Under the pieces are notes generated by a model. It saw nothing but the letters and a program-made list of their open reading frames with translations. It made no database searches and was not told where the DNA came from. From Gambelia wislizenii (lineage: Eukaryota > Chordata > Lepidosauria > Squamata > Crotaphytidae), in the NCBI GenBank assembly GCA_030847615.1, contig JAUMIR010000001.1, positions 179,881,001-179,945,000 of the forward strand: a stretch of 64,000 nucleotides of DNA, given 5' to 3'. Numbering within the stretch: the first letter of the stretch is position 1; every line of letters starts with the position of its first letter. Below, in pieces: positions 1-10,815 of this stretch. The translations under genes and the position numbers were made by a program.

Positions 1-342
1 TGTAGTCCTGTACATGTGTGTACTTTCATTAATAGTCTTGCAGACCTTGAGCTAGATAAATTTGTTTTTAAAAGCCTATGTTAATGTGAATTTCTTTTCC
101 ATCCCACCAGCGCTTTCTCCCTTTCCCTCCCTCTGTCTTTTGGCTCAATACAAAACAGACACCTCAACAAAGACTGTACAGTTGCCCCTCCACATTCGGG
201 GCTTTCACATTCATGGTTTTGATTATTCGCGGAAAGCCACCTGCCCCACCCTCTCCACTCCATCCCTTCCCAAGGCAGCGAAGGTGTTCTCAGGAATCCC
301 TTCGCTGCCTTGGGAAAGGGGGGTGGAAAGCCTCCCTCATTC

Positions 343-1062
343 CACCCCACTCCCTTCCCAAGGCAGCGAGGGACCCCTACGCCACTCTGGGAAGGGCGGG
401 GGGGTGGAGGAGAGTGACTGCGGAGCCCCCGTGGCCACTCTGGGAAGAGCGGGGGGTGGAGGAGAGTGACTGCGGGGGCTTCAGAAGCCCCCGCGGCCAC
501 TCTGGGAAGGGAGGGGGCGTGAGGGAGAGTGACTGCGGGGGCTCCTGAAGCCCCCGTGGCCACTCTGGGAAGGGCGGGGACATGAGAGAGAGTTACTGCG
601 GGGGCTTCAGGAGCCCCCGTGGCCACTCTGGGAAGGGAGGGGGTGGAGGAGGGTGACTGTGGAGCCCCCGCAGCCACTCTGGGAAGGGCGTGGGTGGAGG
701 AGAGTGACTGCGGAGCCCCCGCGGCCACTCGGGAAGGGCGGGGGATTTGGGAGAATGACTGCAGGGGCTTCAGGAGCCCCCGCGGCCACTCTGGGAAGGG
801 CAGGGGGTGAGGGAGAGTGACTGTGGGGGCTTCAGGAGCCCCCGCGGCCACTCTGGGAAGGGTGGGGGGTGAGGGAGAGTGACTACGGGGGCTTCAGGAG
901 CCCCTGCGGCCACTCTGGGAAGGGTGGGGGATGGAGGCGAGTGACCTCGGAGGCTTCAGGAGCCCCTGCGGCCCCTCTGGGAAGGGCGGGGGGTGGAGGA
1001 GAGTGACTTCAGGGGCTTCAGGAACCCCCGCGGCCACTCTGGGAAGGGCGGGGGGGTGAGAA
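343..1062. repeat. G-rich minisatellite inside the Tigger-like element, about 60-75 bp unit
   Basis: About eleven imperfect units, each built around ccactctgggaagggcgggg followed by a gagagtgactgcgg segment. Many units also carry a small palindrome, ggggcttcaggagcccc. Runs of four or more G recur on the plus strand, so G-quadruplex formation is plausible. Unit length varies because the palindromic part is present or absent. Confidence 0.85.
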
Positions 1063-1690
1063 AAGCCGGGGAGAGGTAGCGCAGCCTCCTCCCCACCCAC
1101 ACGCTGCCTTCTCCGGCCTTTCTCAGCAGGGTCCGGGGCTTTGAAGCCCTGGAACCCACTGAGAAAGGCCAGGGAGAGGCCGCACAGTCTCCTCCCCGCC
1201 CACACGCTGCCTTCCCCGGCCTTTCTCAGCAGGGTCCGGGCTTTGGAGCCCCAGAGTCCGCTGAGAAAGGCCGGGGAGAGGCAGCGCAGCCTCCTCCCTG
1301 CCCACACGCTGCCTTCCCCGGCCTTTCTCAGCAGGGTCCGGGGCTTTGGAACCCCGAGCCCGCTGAGAAAGGCCGGGGAGAGGCAGCGCAGCCTCCTCCC
1401 CACCCACACGCTGCCTTCCCCGGCCTTTCTCAGCAGGGTCCGGGGCTTTGGAACCCCGAGCCCGCTGAGAAAGGCCGGGGAGAGGCAGCGCAGCCTCCTC
1501 CCCGCCCACACGCTGCCTTCCCCGGCCTTTCTCAGCAGGGTCCGGGGCTTTGGAGCCCCGGAGTCTGCTGAGAAAGGCCGGGGAGAGGCAGCGCAGCCTC
1601 CTCCCCACCCACACGCTGCCTTCCCCGGCCTTCCTCAGCGGGCTCAGGGGCTTCTAAGGCCTGGAGTTCCCTCAGAAAGGCTGCGGAGAG
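1063..1690. repeat. Tandem array of about 102 bp hairpin-forming units
   Basis: Six copies of a unit with cccacacgctgcc at roughly 102 bp spacing (near 1096, 1199, 1301, 1405, 1506 and 1608). Within each unit gagaaaggccggggaga is matched by the inverted tccccggcctttctc, so every unit can fold into a hairpin. A second small palindrome, ccggggctttggagccccgg, links units. Copies are very similar, which suggests recent expansion or homogenisation. Confidence 0.88.
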
Positions 1691-2264
1691 GCCAGCCAGG
1701 CTGGCCAGACACCCTCCCACTGCCTCCCTCCCTCTGGGGGGGGGCTGTGGGAGCAGCATCTGTTATTCGTGGTTTTTCCACATTCGCGGGGGTCTCAAGA
1801 ACCTAACCCCCGCGAATGTGAAGGGACAACTGTAGTTATATTTTATGTAGTTTTCATTCCAAAGGAAACAAGAACCGAAAATGTGAAATTGCATTTGTTG
1901 ACATTCATAATTTGTCTCTCCCTCTCCTTTTTATCTCATGATGCCCAGGAAGTAGAAGGGAAGAGTAATTCCCAGCCTAGTATTTTGGCTGGTGGTGGGG
2001 GAGGGGTCTGCAACTATCACTGCGTAAGTGCACACTTGTTGAATGGAGCATTATTCCTACTGATTGGATAATTAAACCAGTTTCAACCTCCATACTTGCT
2101 GAAACAATTATCTCTTTCCCTCCCTAAACATAGTTGTTGAAAATCTAGTGAACCCCTTTACTAGCTTCTGTTACTGTCGTCATACGTTTGTTACTCATGC
2201 AGTGCTCCTTCTTCTATTATGTATTCTGTGCCTGTGTAAAGCTAAACTATAAGCAACAGAGATA

Positions 2265-2517
2265 CAGTAGGACCCCGTATCCACTGATTCATTATCCACT
2301 GACTCAATTATCCATGGGACACAAAACAGTATACCTACCATAGAGTCTTCCAAGAAAATGTGTCCTCTCTTGCCATTTTCTAGGTCCTCAAAGGCAACTC
2401 TATGGTATTTTAAACCAAAAGTCCCATTATTTTCAATGTTGTTAGCTATTATCCATGGTTTTCGGTATCCAAAGGGGCCCTTAGAACCAATCCACAGTGG
2501 ATACAGAGGTCCTACCA
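2265..2517. mobile_element. Tigger/mariner-like MITE, about 253 bp
   Basis: The left terminus cagtaggaccccgtatccac is matched by the inverted right terminus gtggatacagaggtcctacc. TA dinucleotides lie at 2263-2264 and 2518-2519. The last two bases of the right TIR have mutated. The interior has no coding capacity. Confidence 0.75.
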
Positions 2518-2519
2518 TA

Positions 2520-3177
2520 TATTGTTTGAACACTTTAAAGGTCCCCCCCGCAGGACTTCTTTGTAGAAAAGGTAGGATATAAATTTCAATATTATATGGC
2601 TCCCATTAATCCATTATGATAATGTTAAGCTTCTTTTAACAGGGGTCGTACTGTAATCTGTTTTTTACTTACAGTGCATAGCAAACACCAACAATGCTCT
2701 TTAAAGAATAAATATTGATATGTGGTGATAACTTTAACCTGTTTATGAATAGGTGTTGCACACTCATACACATATACACACAATACAATCCATGAAAAGG
2801 AAGCTCCCCCCCCCAAAAGACACACCAGGACACACCAACATTCAAAGGCACACAACATGTGCCACTTCTGTAACAGTTGTCAGTTGTGTGGGGCTGCTGG
2901 AAGCAATAAGCACAAAAGAAGATTGTGCCAAGGGCCCACTGATGGCCTGCATTCTGTTCTCCCAACTGCCAACTGGAATCCCACAACCAGGTCATTAATG
3001 CAATAGCATGCTCCTTTTTTATGTTCCCTACCTATTGATACTAAAAGTAATACATGGGCCACCCTGAGTGGTAGCCATTTGTAGCCTTATCTTCATTAAA
3101 TATGTCTCAGACTCCTTTTGAAGCCATTACCTTGGTGGCCAACATCAAATCTTCTGATAGCAAATTCCATAGTTCAA
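2520..3177. other. No recognisable gene or named repeat
   Basis: Mixed-composition DNA with a short CA-rich run near 2755-2785 and a C run at 2807-2815. Short open frames here show no domain or family signature. Confidence 0.5.
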
Positions 3178-3806
3178 CTAAGGTCCTGTCTATATGGTCA
3201 AAAAAATATGAACAAGATGTGACTGCGTGGCAATCCATTCAAACAGCCATTTGCACAAATACGTGTCTTTCGGAAGGGGGACAGTGAAATCCACTGCAAA
3301 GTCCGTGTGCGCTGCATCCCTGGCTTCATATGGATTTTCTGAAAAGCTCCATATGACTTCCAAATGTGAGATTGTTTAAACATTCACATTCACACAAATA
3401 CGAACAGGCAGTACAGTCTGATTAGGTGGACAAGGATGGGGGTGGGGCTAGCAAAGGGGGAAAGCAACTGCGACTGCCATGTTGGATTTTTGGCTAAGTG
3501 AGGGTCCAGTGAGTCAATCAAATGGCAATTTTATACTTTTGTTGTTGTTGTTGTTTCTATCCTTGTAAATATGAAGTGTTGCTTGTGCGCACCCTGGGAA
3601 AGGTTTTTATTTATTTATTTATTTATTTTTAAATTGCTGTCGGCAGATTTAAAATCGCAAATAAATCACTTGCAGCCACCATCTGGCTAGAGGATCATGC
3701 AGAGTTTAGGGGGGCTCCTTTGGCCATGTAGACAGGTTGCATCATTGTGAATGCCTGCCTTTTCGGACATGCTCATATCCCCCCCCTCGTATAGACAAGA
3801 CCTAAG
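3178..3806. mobile_element. Non-autonomous DNA transposon, unnamed family A, copy 1
   Basis: The ends are inverted: ctaaggtcctgtctatatg on the left and cgtatagacaagacctaag on the right. The interior aligns, with substitutions and indels, to 27971-28586. Shared landmarks in the same order are the terminal repeat, a 'caggcagtacagtctgatta'-type block, 'ggggctagcaa', 'gccatgttggatt' and 'ctaagtgagggtccagt'. An ATTT microsatellite (about 3604-3627) lies inside. No clear target-site duplication is visible, so the superfamily is open, with hAT or Harbinger possible. Confidence 0.7.
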
Positions 3807-3809
3807 TGT

Positions 3810-4030
3810 TGTATGAAGAAGTATTTCTGTGCATCTGTCTTGAATCTCCCACTATTCATCTTCACTGAATAACTCTGGGATCTATTATTATGAGAAGATA
3901 TCACAAATAATTTTTCACCCTCTTTCATGCCAGTTACTTGCTCTTTTCCTATGCCAAATGGTGTTTGAAACTTTTCCTCATGCAGAAGTTGCTCTAGTCC
4001 TCTGACCAAACCCAACCATGCCCTTTTCTC
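3810..4030 (-). pseudogene. LINE polymerase C-terminal fragment (CR1-like)
   Basis: Read on the minus strand, the peptide contains SVKMNSGRFKTDAQKYFFIQ. This resembles the C-terminal tail of CR1-type pol proteins found in many sauropsid LINE relics, in which a short GRF.TD....FF.. motif is conserved. Only about 75 residues remain, without reverse-transcriptase boxes, and the frame runs into family A element A at 3806. Family assignment is from memory of the motif, so the clade is tentative. Confidence 0.5.
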
Positions 4031-6188
4031 TCCTTTTTCTTCCTCTGCACTGTTGTTTAAGGACTGGTGATTTATACACTATCCTTCAAAGTGTGGTAGC
4101 ACGCAAAACTGGAGCCACAATGATATTTCTTTACTTCATTGGCAAATCATTGATATTTAGAGATCCTTGGTTTAGTATACAGCTACTGCTGTGATACACA
4201 CCATCTCCTCATTTGCCTCCATAGAGGAAACAGCTCCACATGTAGATTCCTTTGTGTGAATGGACTTACCCTCTAATAAAGAAATTGTGATGGAAAAGGA
4301 GCTTTCTGCGTGGACTGGAGCTTTTGCCACCCCAAAGCAATACTTAAAATGGGTTGACAATATTAAAGGGAACAGTATTTTGGATCTTATAGCTACATTT
4401 GATACTGTTCTAACAATATTTGTTTGTCTCAGCAAGGTTCCTAGTGAATGTAACATTTTGTAGCTATACAAGTGAAAAGACAATTGTCCATTAATATTGA
4501 GTATGGCCAGTGTGATCTTCTGCCTTGTCAGCTATCATTGGTTTGGCTTGGAAATGTGAGTATTAATTGGTTTTGTTCATGTAGTTATAATAAGGGCATT
4601 CAAGTTTAAAATTGCATTGTTCAGTCAATTTCTTATTTCTTTTTTCTGTGTATAGCTATACCTAACTAAATAATTAGTATTAATATCTTTTTGCATTCAC
4701 TGCCAATATCTTGCAAGACAGCAGTTTAAAAAGACTAAAGCAATGACCATAAATCCATATGGGGCAGTATTCTACTAATATTGTCTTTAGATGTACAATT
4801 AATACTGAATTGTTTCTTCCATTACCTAAGATTACAACATCCAATACAATAACTAAGCAAAAAAGAGGAAGGGATACATTTTTTTTTAACTTACAAAACC
4901 AAGGGCTTTAACACACCAGGCTCTTCTCCCACTAAAAAAACACTAAAAAGCATTGTTTCAGTCATGATTCCTCTCTTTCCTTTTGAACTTTGGGATGCAA
5001 CCTTCATTTGTGCTAAAAGCGTATCGCACTTGGGATGGTCCACCCAGTACCCCCTCCAAGACATTATCACCACCCCTTTTCCTAGTTTGGCTTCATTTGG
5101 CCATTACCCAGAAGGTTGCCCTCACTCTCCTCCTCCCTAGAGATCTTTTCTCTTTTTAATATAAGCCACAGAAACTCACTCTCTCTCACACACACACACC
5201 TTTTCATAGCTGAAGAATTCCTGTTTCAGTCTCCCACACACATTCACATACACAGTGAAACCACACACCCCCCACAGAAATATAAATGAAAACAGTCTTA
5301 CATTTAAAAAGGCATTTATTTAATCACAAGTACAGAAGAATAAGCCTCCCACTCTTCTGCCTTTTCCCTCTCCTGATGAGGGAGAGGGGAACTTACTGAT
5401 TCAGGCCAGATCAGACTAAAATAAATGGTGGCTTTCATCTGCCAGTGATAAATTAAGTCTGAAGCTGGAAGTAACAAGAAGAGGCCAAAGACAGGGTTAA
5501 TGAAATAAATACTTTTTTAAAAAAAACTGTAAGATTCTTTTCCACTTACATTTCCAGGTGTGTGTGTGTGTGTGTGAAAGAGAGAGAGAAGGAGAGGGAG
5601 GGAAGGAGGGAGGGAGAAGGAACTGAGCTGCTCTGGCTGGAAAAGGAGACAGGGTAGGGGACAGTGACCGAAATTTTGCCTTTTTGGCTTCTCTGACAAA
5701 TCCCAGTTGGAGATGGGGTGCCATTGGCCACTGGGCATTTTTTTCTATAGATAAAAAAAGTCTAAAAGTTTCTCACTTACTTTGTCATCTCAAATTGAAA
5801 AGCAATCAAATTGAAATTTCCACCCCTTCTCCTTCTCACCTGATCACTAGAGGTAGACTAAAGTTTCCCAATACAAGAATGTAATCAAAGGGCACCTAAG
5901 CCACATCCAAAGCATGCCCACTGAATACACCCTTGAGTACCCAAAAGCAGCATAAAGTGGAATTGAAGTTTGCACTAGAAATGGTAGCAGAACAGTAGCA
6001 GGAAAGGAGGTTATTAGGAGAATTTTTTGTGTTAATAAAAAGAAATGTACAATATTTTTAAACTGACGCCAACTTTAACTCTGATGTTATGGTTGTTAGA
6101 GCCTCTCTTTACTTACAGAAAGTTTTCTGATGCCACTTTGTCAGGCCTTGTTTCCATCTTGTCCTATTGTAGTATATTTTTTCCAATA
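4031..6188. other. Mostly unique AT-rich DNA with simple repeats
   Basis: No exon-like frame or domain is visible. The stretch includes a short CA run near 5187-5200 and a TG/GA-rich tract at 5557-5620. The intervening sequence lacks CpG clustering and TE hallmarks that I can recognise. Confidence 0.5.
5557..5620. repeat. Compound TG/GA-rich simple repeat
   Basis: A (TG)10 run is followed directly by a purine-rich GA/GGA tract. This low-complexity DNA produces spurious His/Thr/Ser-rich minus-strand frames. Confidence 0.9.
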
Positions 6189-6421
6189 CAGTTGTCCCTT
6201 CATATTCGCTGGGGGTTGGTTCCAGGACCCCCCGTGGATAGCAAAATCCATGAATGTAGTCAAGTCCCATTATATGCAATGGAATACCAAAATGGTGTCC
6301 CTTATATAAGATGGCAAAATCAAGGTTTGCTTTTTGGATTATTATTTTTTAAAGAATATTTTCAAGCCGTGAATTACTTAAATCCGTGGATACCAAATCT
6401 GTGGATATAGAGGGACAACTG
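6189..6421. mobile_element. Tigger-like MITE, about 233 bp
   Basis: Starts cagttgtcccttcatattcg and ends with the inverse, ggatatagagggacaactg. TA duplications lie at 6187-6188 and 6422-6423. It is the same family as 9936-10164, with nearly colinear interiors including the 'aagtcccattat' and 'gaatattttcaag' segments. Non-coding. Confidence 0.88.
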
Positions 6422-6423
6422 TA

Positions 6424-7772
6424 CTACTTCTTCCCTCCACTGTACCACCTGAGGCACACCAAAATGGCTTTTGGACAGTTTGGTGGTCATTCCCACTGTT
6501 TGAATGGATTCTAAAATCTGAAATGATGCTCATTTAATCATGTGAGTTTCCATACCATCACTGGCAATGGCTCAGTCATTTCTACATGCAACTTTTTAGG
6601 ATTTCCATCCATTTAATCAGCCTCTCGAAAGAAGCAAACTTTTACATAAATGAATGGCGTATATAAGTTTAGTAGCTCCAAATATATGAGGAGGGGGGAC
6701 TTCATTCTGGACACTGGAAATGCATCAGGTTTTGTAAACTTTTGTTCACTATCCAGCTTCTTAAACTCCACATGGACACCAAATGTGAAGACAAGGTCGT
6801 CTGTATTGACTCCACTAACATAATTCCTATTTTGTTCTATTTTTTAGCCACATGCATTGATTTTTTCCCCCAGTTATGTGCATTTTACCCACCTACATTT
6901 AAAAATCTGCATTGTTTTGTGCGCACTTTATTTCTCAGAAATGCCCTGCAAACCTTGTGAATGCATGAGGTGAGGAGTGCATTTTCTTATAATAACTCTG
7001 AGAAGGAATGGAAATACCTTTGTTGAGTCTGTCTGGTCCAATGGAATTTGCTTCCGTTACAGATTTAAGGGAAGTAGGGGGTAGGTACTGACGATTTTAA
7101 GCAAAAAGTCATGTTTGGTTCCAGTTTGGAACATTTAAGAGAAATAGTCTTAAACCTAAAAGTTTATAAATTCACAATGGATTTAGGAAGCAAATGGGTG
7201 CATTGTGATCTGAAAAAAATTAAATCAATGTTTATTTTGAAAAAAAATATGAGTAGGTGTAACATCTGCTATGGACAACTGACTGATGTATCTTCTCTTG
7301 GTATCTTCTGATGTTTGTGTTACTTGTCATATTGCTAATAGTATTAAAAACATCATTAAACAAAAAAGTTCTTAAAACTGTCTTGGAAAATTTAGTGAAG
7401 GTTTCTTAATGATTATAATTTATAAAGAGAAAAAATATATTTATTGATAGTGATCTGTAGGTGGATTATGACAGTTAATTTAACAAGATTGTCCAATTGG
7501 AAGGACATCCATTTTCAGCTGCCATAATATTATATTTTGGAGCAAAATGCTAACAATTAATGTGAGCTATAGAAATCATTCAACTGTTAGATACCTCATT
7601 TTGTACTTTTTAGTCATAAGGTTTTTTTTACCATGGTAAAATGTGAGCTCAGTATGAATAGTTTTTCATTCTTTCAAGCTCTTTTGATTAATAAACTGTA
7701 TACAAAAAAATGTGGAATTCACTCTTGGAATTATTTGAACATTCATTTATTTCATGAAAGCAAATCAAACAC
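6424..7772. other. AT-rich DNA, no recognisable feature
   Basis: Long A/T-biased stretches and short open frames without family signatures. Nothing in it looks like an exon, RNA gene or named repeat. Confidence 0.5.
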
Positions 7773-7924
7773 AAGAACCAGCATGGTGTAGTACTTTGCA
7801 CATCAGACTACGATTCTGGAGACCAGGGATCAAATCCCTTCTCAGCCATGGAAGTCCACTGGGTGACCTAGGGCAAGTCATATTCCCTCATCCTCAGAGG
7901 AAGGCAAAAGCAAAACCCCATTTC

Positions 7925-8353
7925 TTCTTTTAAAAAATATATTTTTATTAATTTTATAATCATACATTATATTATACAATCAATACTTAGTATAACACAT
8001 AAAATTACTATAAATATCGCAATTTTTCTATTAACTAATTTCAAAAGTTAACATAGATTCTTTACTATAATTCTATTCAAAAATATTAATTCCCCTACCG
8101 CCCCCCACCTCAGTGCTCCCCTTCACCGGAGCCATTATCCCTTACCTAATCTTTCCAGAATCTCATTTCTTCTCGTGGAGGTAACCTCCCATCTTTTGTC
8201 TGTAATACTTTTTTAACAAATACTTTCCAAATTTTATCAAAGTCTTTTTCTTTCCAACTTCCGCTTCTTGCTTTAATTCTACATGTTAACTTATTTATTG
8301 CCATCTTCCAAACTTCTTTATACCACTCCTCCACTTGTACATTTATTTGCATT
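7925..8353 (-). mobile_element. 5'-truncated L1 insertion with 15 bp target-site duplication
   Basis: The direct repeat gcaaaaccccatttc occurs at 7910-7924 and 8354-8368, one copy on each side. The inserted DNA reads in the minus direction as an L1 ORF2 C-terminal tail (residues such as WYKEVWKMAINKLTCR between about 8353 and 8146), followed by an AT-rich 3' end. It is a dead-on-arrival L1 fragment of about 430 bp placed inside a SINE. The perfect TSD suggests a fairly young insertion. Confidence 0.85.
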
Positions 8354-8438
8354 GCAAAACCCCATTTCAAGAAGTCTTGCAAATAAAACCCCATGATAGG
8401 ATTGTTATAAGTCCGATATGACTTGAAGGCATGCAAAC

Positions 8439-8690
8439 CCTCTCTCTGGCTTTTCTTTGCAAATGAAGATTCAGGAAGGACTCATCCTGCGCTTTCTGCA
8501 AGTGCACTGATGACTGAAAAGGCCAATCTGAGATAAACAAGTCTGGTTGCAGAAATCACAGCAGAAGGTCTCCTTGGGTGATGTTTCCGGGTTGTGATTC
8601 TTTCTGCATTGTTGTTTCTCTTCAAGACTTGTTGGTCGCTAGTTCTCAAATAAGGCTGCAGCATTGAGGATAGTGGGTCTCCATGCCTCA
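8439..8690 (-). mobile_element. 5'-truncated non-LTR retrotransposon tail encoding a Cys/His finger, with 18 bp TSD
   Basis: The direct repeat acttgaaggcatgcaaac flanks the insert at 8421-8438 and 8691-8708. On the minus strand one frame reads a charged stretch (LEEKQQCRKN), then FCCDFCNQTCLSQIGLFSHQ, then a basic tail and a stop. The pattern CxxC...C.S.IGL.SH...C is a C-terminal zinc-finger-like motif seen in some vertebrate non-LTR pol proteins. The exact clade is not clear to me. The short 3' UTR has no obvious poly(A). Confidence 0.72.
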
Positions 8691-8807
8691 ACTTGAAGGC
8701 ATGCAAACACAACAAATCAAATACATCCAAATAAAAATAAATTCAAATCTATGGTCCTGCTAGATGTAGACTTTTGGATCTGTATCCTTTTCCTACATTT
8801 TTTTCTG

Positions 8808-9123
8808 AGGAGATTATCAGATGTGGTAGAAAGCGGCAAAAATCCGCATTCCCAACAGAATCAGAACAGGAGGAAACCAGAAAGGGCAACCTTGCCAGAC
8901 ACCTGCATCCTTCAGCCGTTCCAAGGGTGTAGCACTGCTGCGGATGAGGCCTCCCTTTTGTATTGATGGGGACAAGCCTCTAATAAAGAGGGATGCCTTA
9001 CTCATGGATGTGCTATGAGCCAAGGACACTGAAGGACAATGTCATCTGATAATCTTGCCCCTTCCTGTTCTTGTTGCAATCTTTGAATGCGGTTTTCCCC
9101 ATGTCTGATAATCTCCTTGAACA
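8808..9123. mobile_element. Fold-back MITE with gattatcaga termini, copy 1
   Basis: The left end aggagattatcagatgtgg is inverted at the right end, catgtctgataatctcctt. Much of each half pairs with the other: 'gcggcaaaaatccgcattcc' near the left and 'gaatgcggttttcc' near the right. A related copy is at 24978-25277 and an arm fragment at 23259-23337. No coding capacity. Confidence 0.75.
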
Positions 9124-9935
9124 GAACATTCACAATCTTGTCCCCACTATGAGAGTTATGGTTTCTCCAGACAGGGATCACCTGTGCTCCTTACCCAGGT
9201 GGGGTATGGGTGGAGATACGTGAAAGTTATATTTCAAATGAGAACAGAAGAGCACAAGTGAGCAGAACCATGAAATACCTTTCCTGTATTTCCATTTCTT
9301 CTAGTGTTTGTGGTGACACTTATGTGACATGAGATTTGATCATTATCTGCCAAAAATGAAATGGTCTTTTCTCCAAATCATTTGATAGAATCATAGAGCT
9401 GGAAGAGACCACAAGGGGCATCCTGTCCAACCCCTGCCATGCAGGAATATACAATCAAAGCACCCTTGACAGATGGCCATCCAACCACTGTTTAAAAACA
9501 TCTAAATAAGGAGACTCTACCACATTCAAAGGAAGCACATTCCACTACCAAACAGCTCTTACTATCAGGAAGTTCTTCCTAACATTTAGGTGGAATCTCT
9601 TTTCCTGTAGTTTGAGTCCATTGCTCCATATCCTAGTTTCTGGAGCAGTGGAAAACAAGCTTGCTCCATCCTCCATATGAAATCCCTTCAAATATTTAAA
9701 CATAGTTATTATGTCACCTCTTAACCTTCTCTTCCCCATGCTAAACATACCCAGCTCCCTAATAGGGCATGACTTCCAGGCCTTTCACCATTTTGGTCAT
9801 TCTCTTCTGGACACATCCAACTTGTCAATATCCTTCTTGAATGGTGGTACCCAGAACTGGGCATGGTATTCCAGGTGAAGTCTGACCAAAGCAGAATAGA
9901 GTGGCACTGTTTCTTCCCTCAGTCTAGACACTATA

Positions 9936-10164
9936 CAGTTGTCCCTTCATATTTGCTGGGGTTTGGTTCCAGAACCCCCCATGGATACCAAAATCCATGA
10001 ATACTCAAGTCCCATTATGTGCAATGGCATAGCAAAACAGTGTCCTTATATGAGATGGCAAAATCAAGTTTTGCTTTTTAGATTATTATTTTTTAAAGAA
10101 TATTTTCAAGTCGTGAATACTTAAATCCATGGATACCAAATCTGTGGATACGGAGGGACAACTG
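9936..10164. mobile_element. Tigger-like MITE inserted in CR1
   Basis: Starts cagttgtcccttcatatttg and ends ggatacggagggacaactg. The target TA is duplicated at 9934-9935 and 10165-10166. It is the same family as 6189-6421. Its nesting shows that this MITE moved after the CR1 copy was in place. Confidence 0.92.
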
Positions 10165-10283
10165 TACTCCTATTGATGCAGCCTAGAATTGCATTGGATG
10201 TTCTGGCTGCCACATTACACTGCTGACTCATGTTCAACTTGTGGTCCACTGAGACTCCTAGATCCCTTTCACATGCATTGCTA

Positions 10284-10715
10284 TCAAGCCAGGTGCAATT
10301 GTAGTACTCTACATTTTGCCCTGTTGAAATTCATTTTGCTAGTTTTGGCCAAGCTTTCTAATTTTTTAAGGTCATTTTGAATTCTGATCCTTTTCTCTGG
10401 GGTATTAGCTACCCCTTCTAATTTGGTGTCATCTGTAAAATTGATAAGCATGCCCTCTATTACCTCATCCAAGTAATTGATAAAGAAGTTGAGTAGCACT
10501 GGGCCAAGGACAGAACCCTGTGGCACCCCACTGGTCACTTCACTCCAGGATGAAGAGGAGCCATTGGTGACTACCCTTTGGATTTGGCTCATCAACCAAT
10601 GACAAATTCGCCTAACAGTTGGATTGTCTAAGCTGCATGTTACTAACATTTTTGCAAGGATATCATTGGGGACTTTGTCAAAGGCCTTACTGAAATCAAG
10701 ATACACTATATTCAC
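10284..10715 (-). pseudogene. CR1 reverse transcriptase fragment
   Basis: A 143-codon open frame holds the fingers/palm part of CR1 RT. In order: VYLDFSKAFDKVPNDILAKM (box A region, residues 4-23), GVPQGSVLGPVLLN (box B, about residues 64-77), and a palm motif reading FTDDTK where the family has FADD(T/K). The enzyme would copy CR1 RNA at a nicked target, but this piece lacks the endonuclease and the thumb. The substitution and truncation make it inactive. A host gene is excluded by the LINE context on both sides. Confidence 0.9.
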
Positions 10716-10815
10716 AGCATTCCATTAATCTACCAAGTATGTAACTCTGTCAAAAAAAGAGATAAGGTTAGTCTGGTGTGACTTGTTTTTGAATTTATAA
10801 GCCATAATCAGAAGT

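Larger units (their letters stand above)
179..1832. mobile_element. Long Tigger-like non-autonomous DNA transposon with internal tandem arrays
   Basis: The ends are inverted repeats of about 22 bp. The left begins cagttgcccctccacattcg and the right ends cgaatgtgaagggacaactg, and each is flanked by a TA dinucleotide (177-178 and 1833-1834), as expected for Tc1/mariner/pogo (Tigger) insertion. The termini resemble those of the 230 bp MITEs at 6189 and 9936. No transposase is encoded. The interior is almost wholly two GC-rich tandem arrays, so the element is a MITE expanded to 1654 bp. The subterminal segment 1769-1824 recurs at 60698-60751, which shows a family. The proline-, glycine- and arginine-rich reading frames across it on both strands are repeat artefacts. 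Boundaries are seen directly; the superfamily is inferred from the TIR and TA duplication. Confidence 0.85.
7773..8740 (+). mobile_element. Sauria-type tRNA-derived SINE, split by two LINE insertions
   Basis: The tRNA-related head (agaaccagcatggtgtagta, then the B-box-like 'gggatcaaatccc') and body ('actgggtgacctagggcaag') lie at 7773-7924. The element resumes at 8369 ('aagaagtcttgc', 'ccccatgatagg') and ends with the Bov-B-like tail 'gtccgatatgacttgaaggc', then again at 8709. The interruptions at 7925-8353 and 8439-8690 are each bounded by direct repeats of SINE sequence. The reconstructed order matches the unbroken copies at 11711 and, inverted, 17028. Confidence 0.85.
9384..10815 (-). mobile_element. 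5'-truncated CR1 LINE, split by a MITE
   Basis: In minus orientation the 3' end lies at 9384, where 'atagaatcatagagctggaa' is the inverse of the usual CR1 terminus. The C-terminal pol region (RRLRGDIITMFKYLKG, about 9545-9748) and a reverse-transcriptase fragment (10284-10715) follow toward higher coordinates. The Tigger-like MITE at 9936-10164 interrupts it, and removing the MITE restores a continuous CR1 reading order. The 5' end, including the endonuclease, is missing. Confidence 0.9.

Noticed and set aside
343..1690. Regularly spaced repeats resembling a CRISPR array
   Set aside because: Units are contiguous tandem repeats without unique spacers, in vertebrate DNA, and no cas genes are present.
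62..1806. Several long open frames on both strands rich in Pro, Gly, Arg and Ser
   Set aside because: They lie wholly in tandem arrays of about 60 and 102 bp and repeat with the DNA unit in several phases. No start context, splice structure or domain supports coding.
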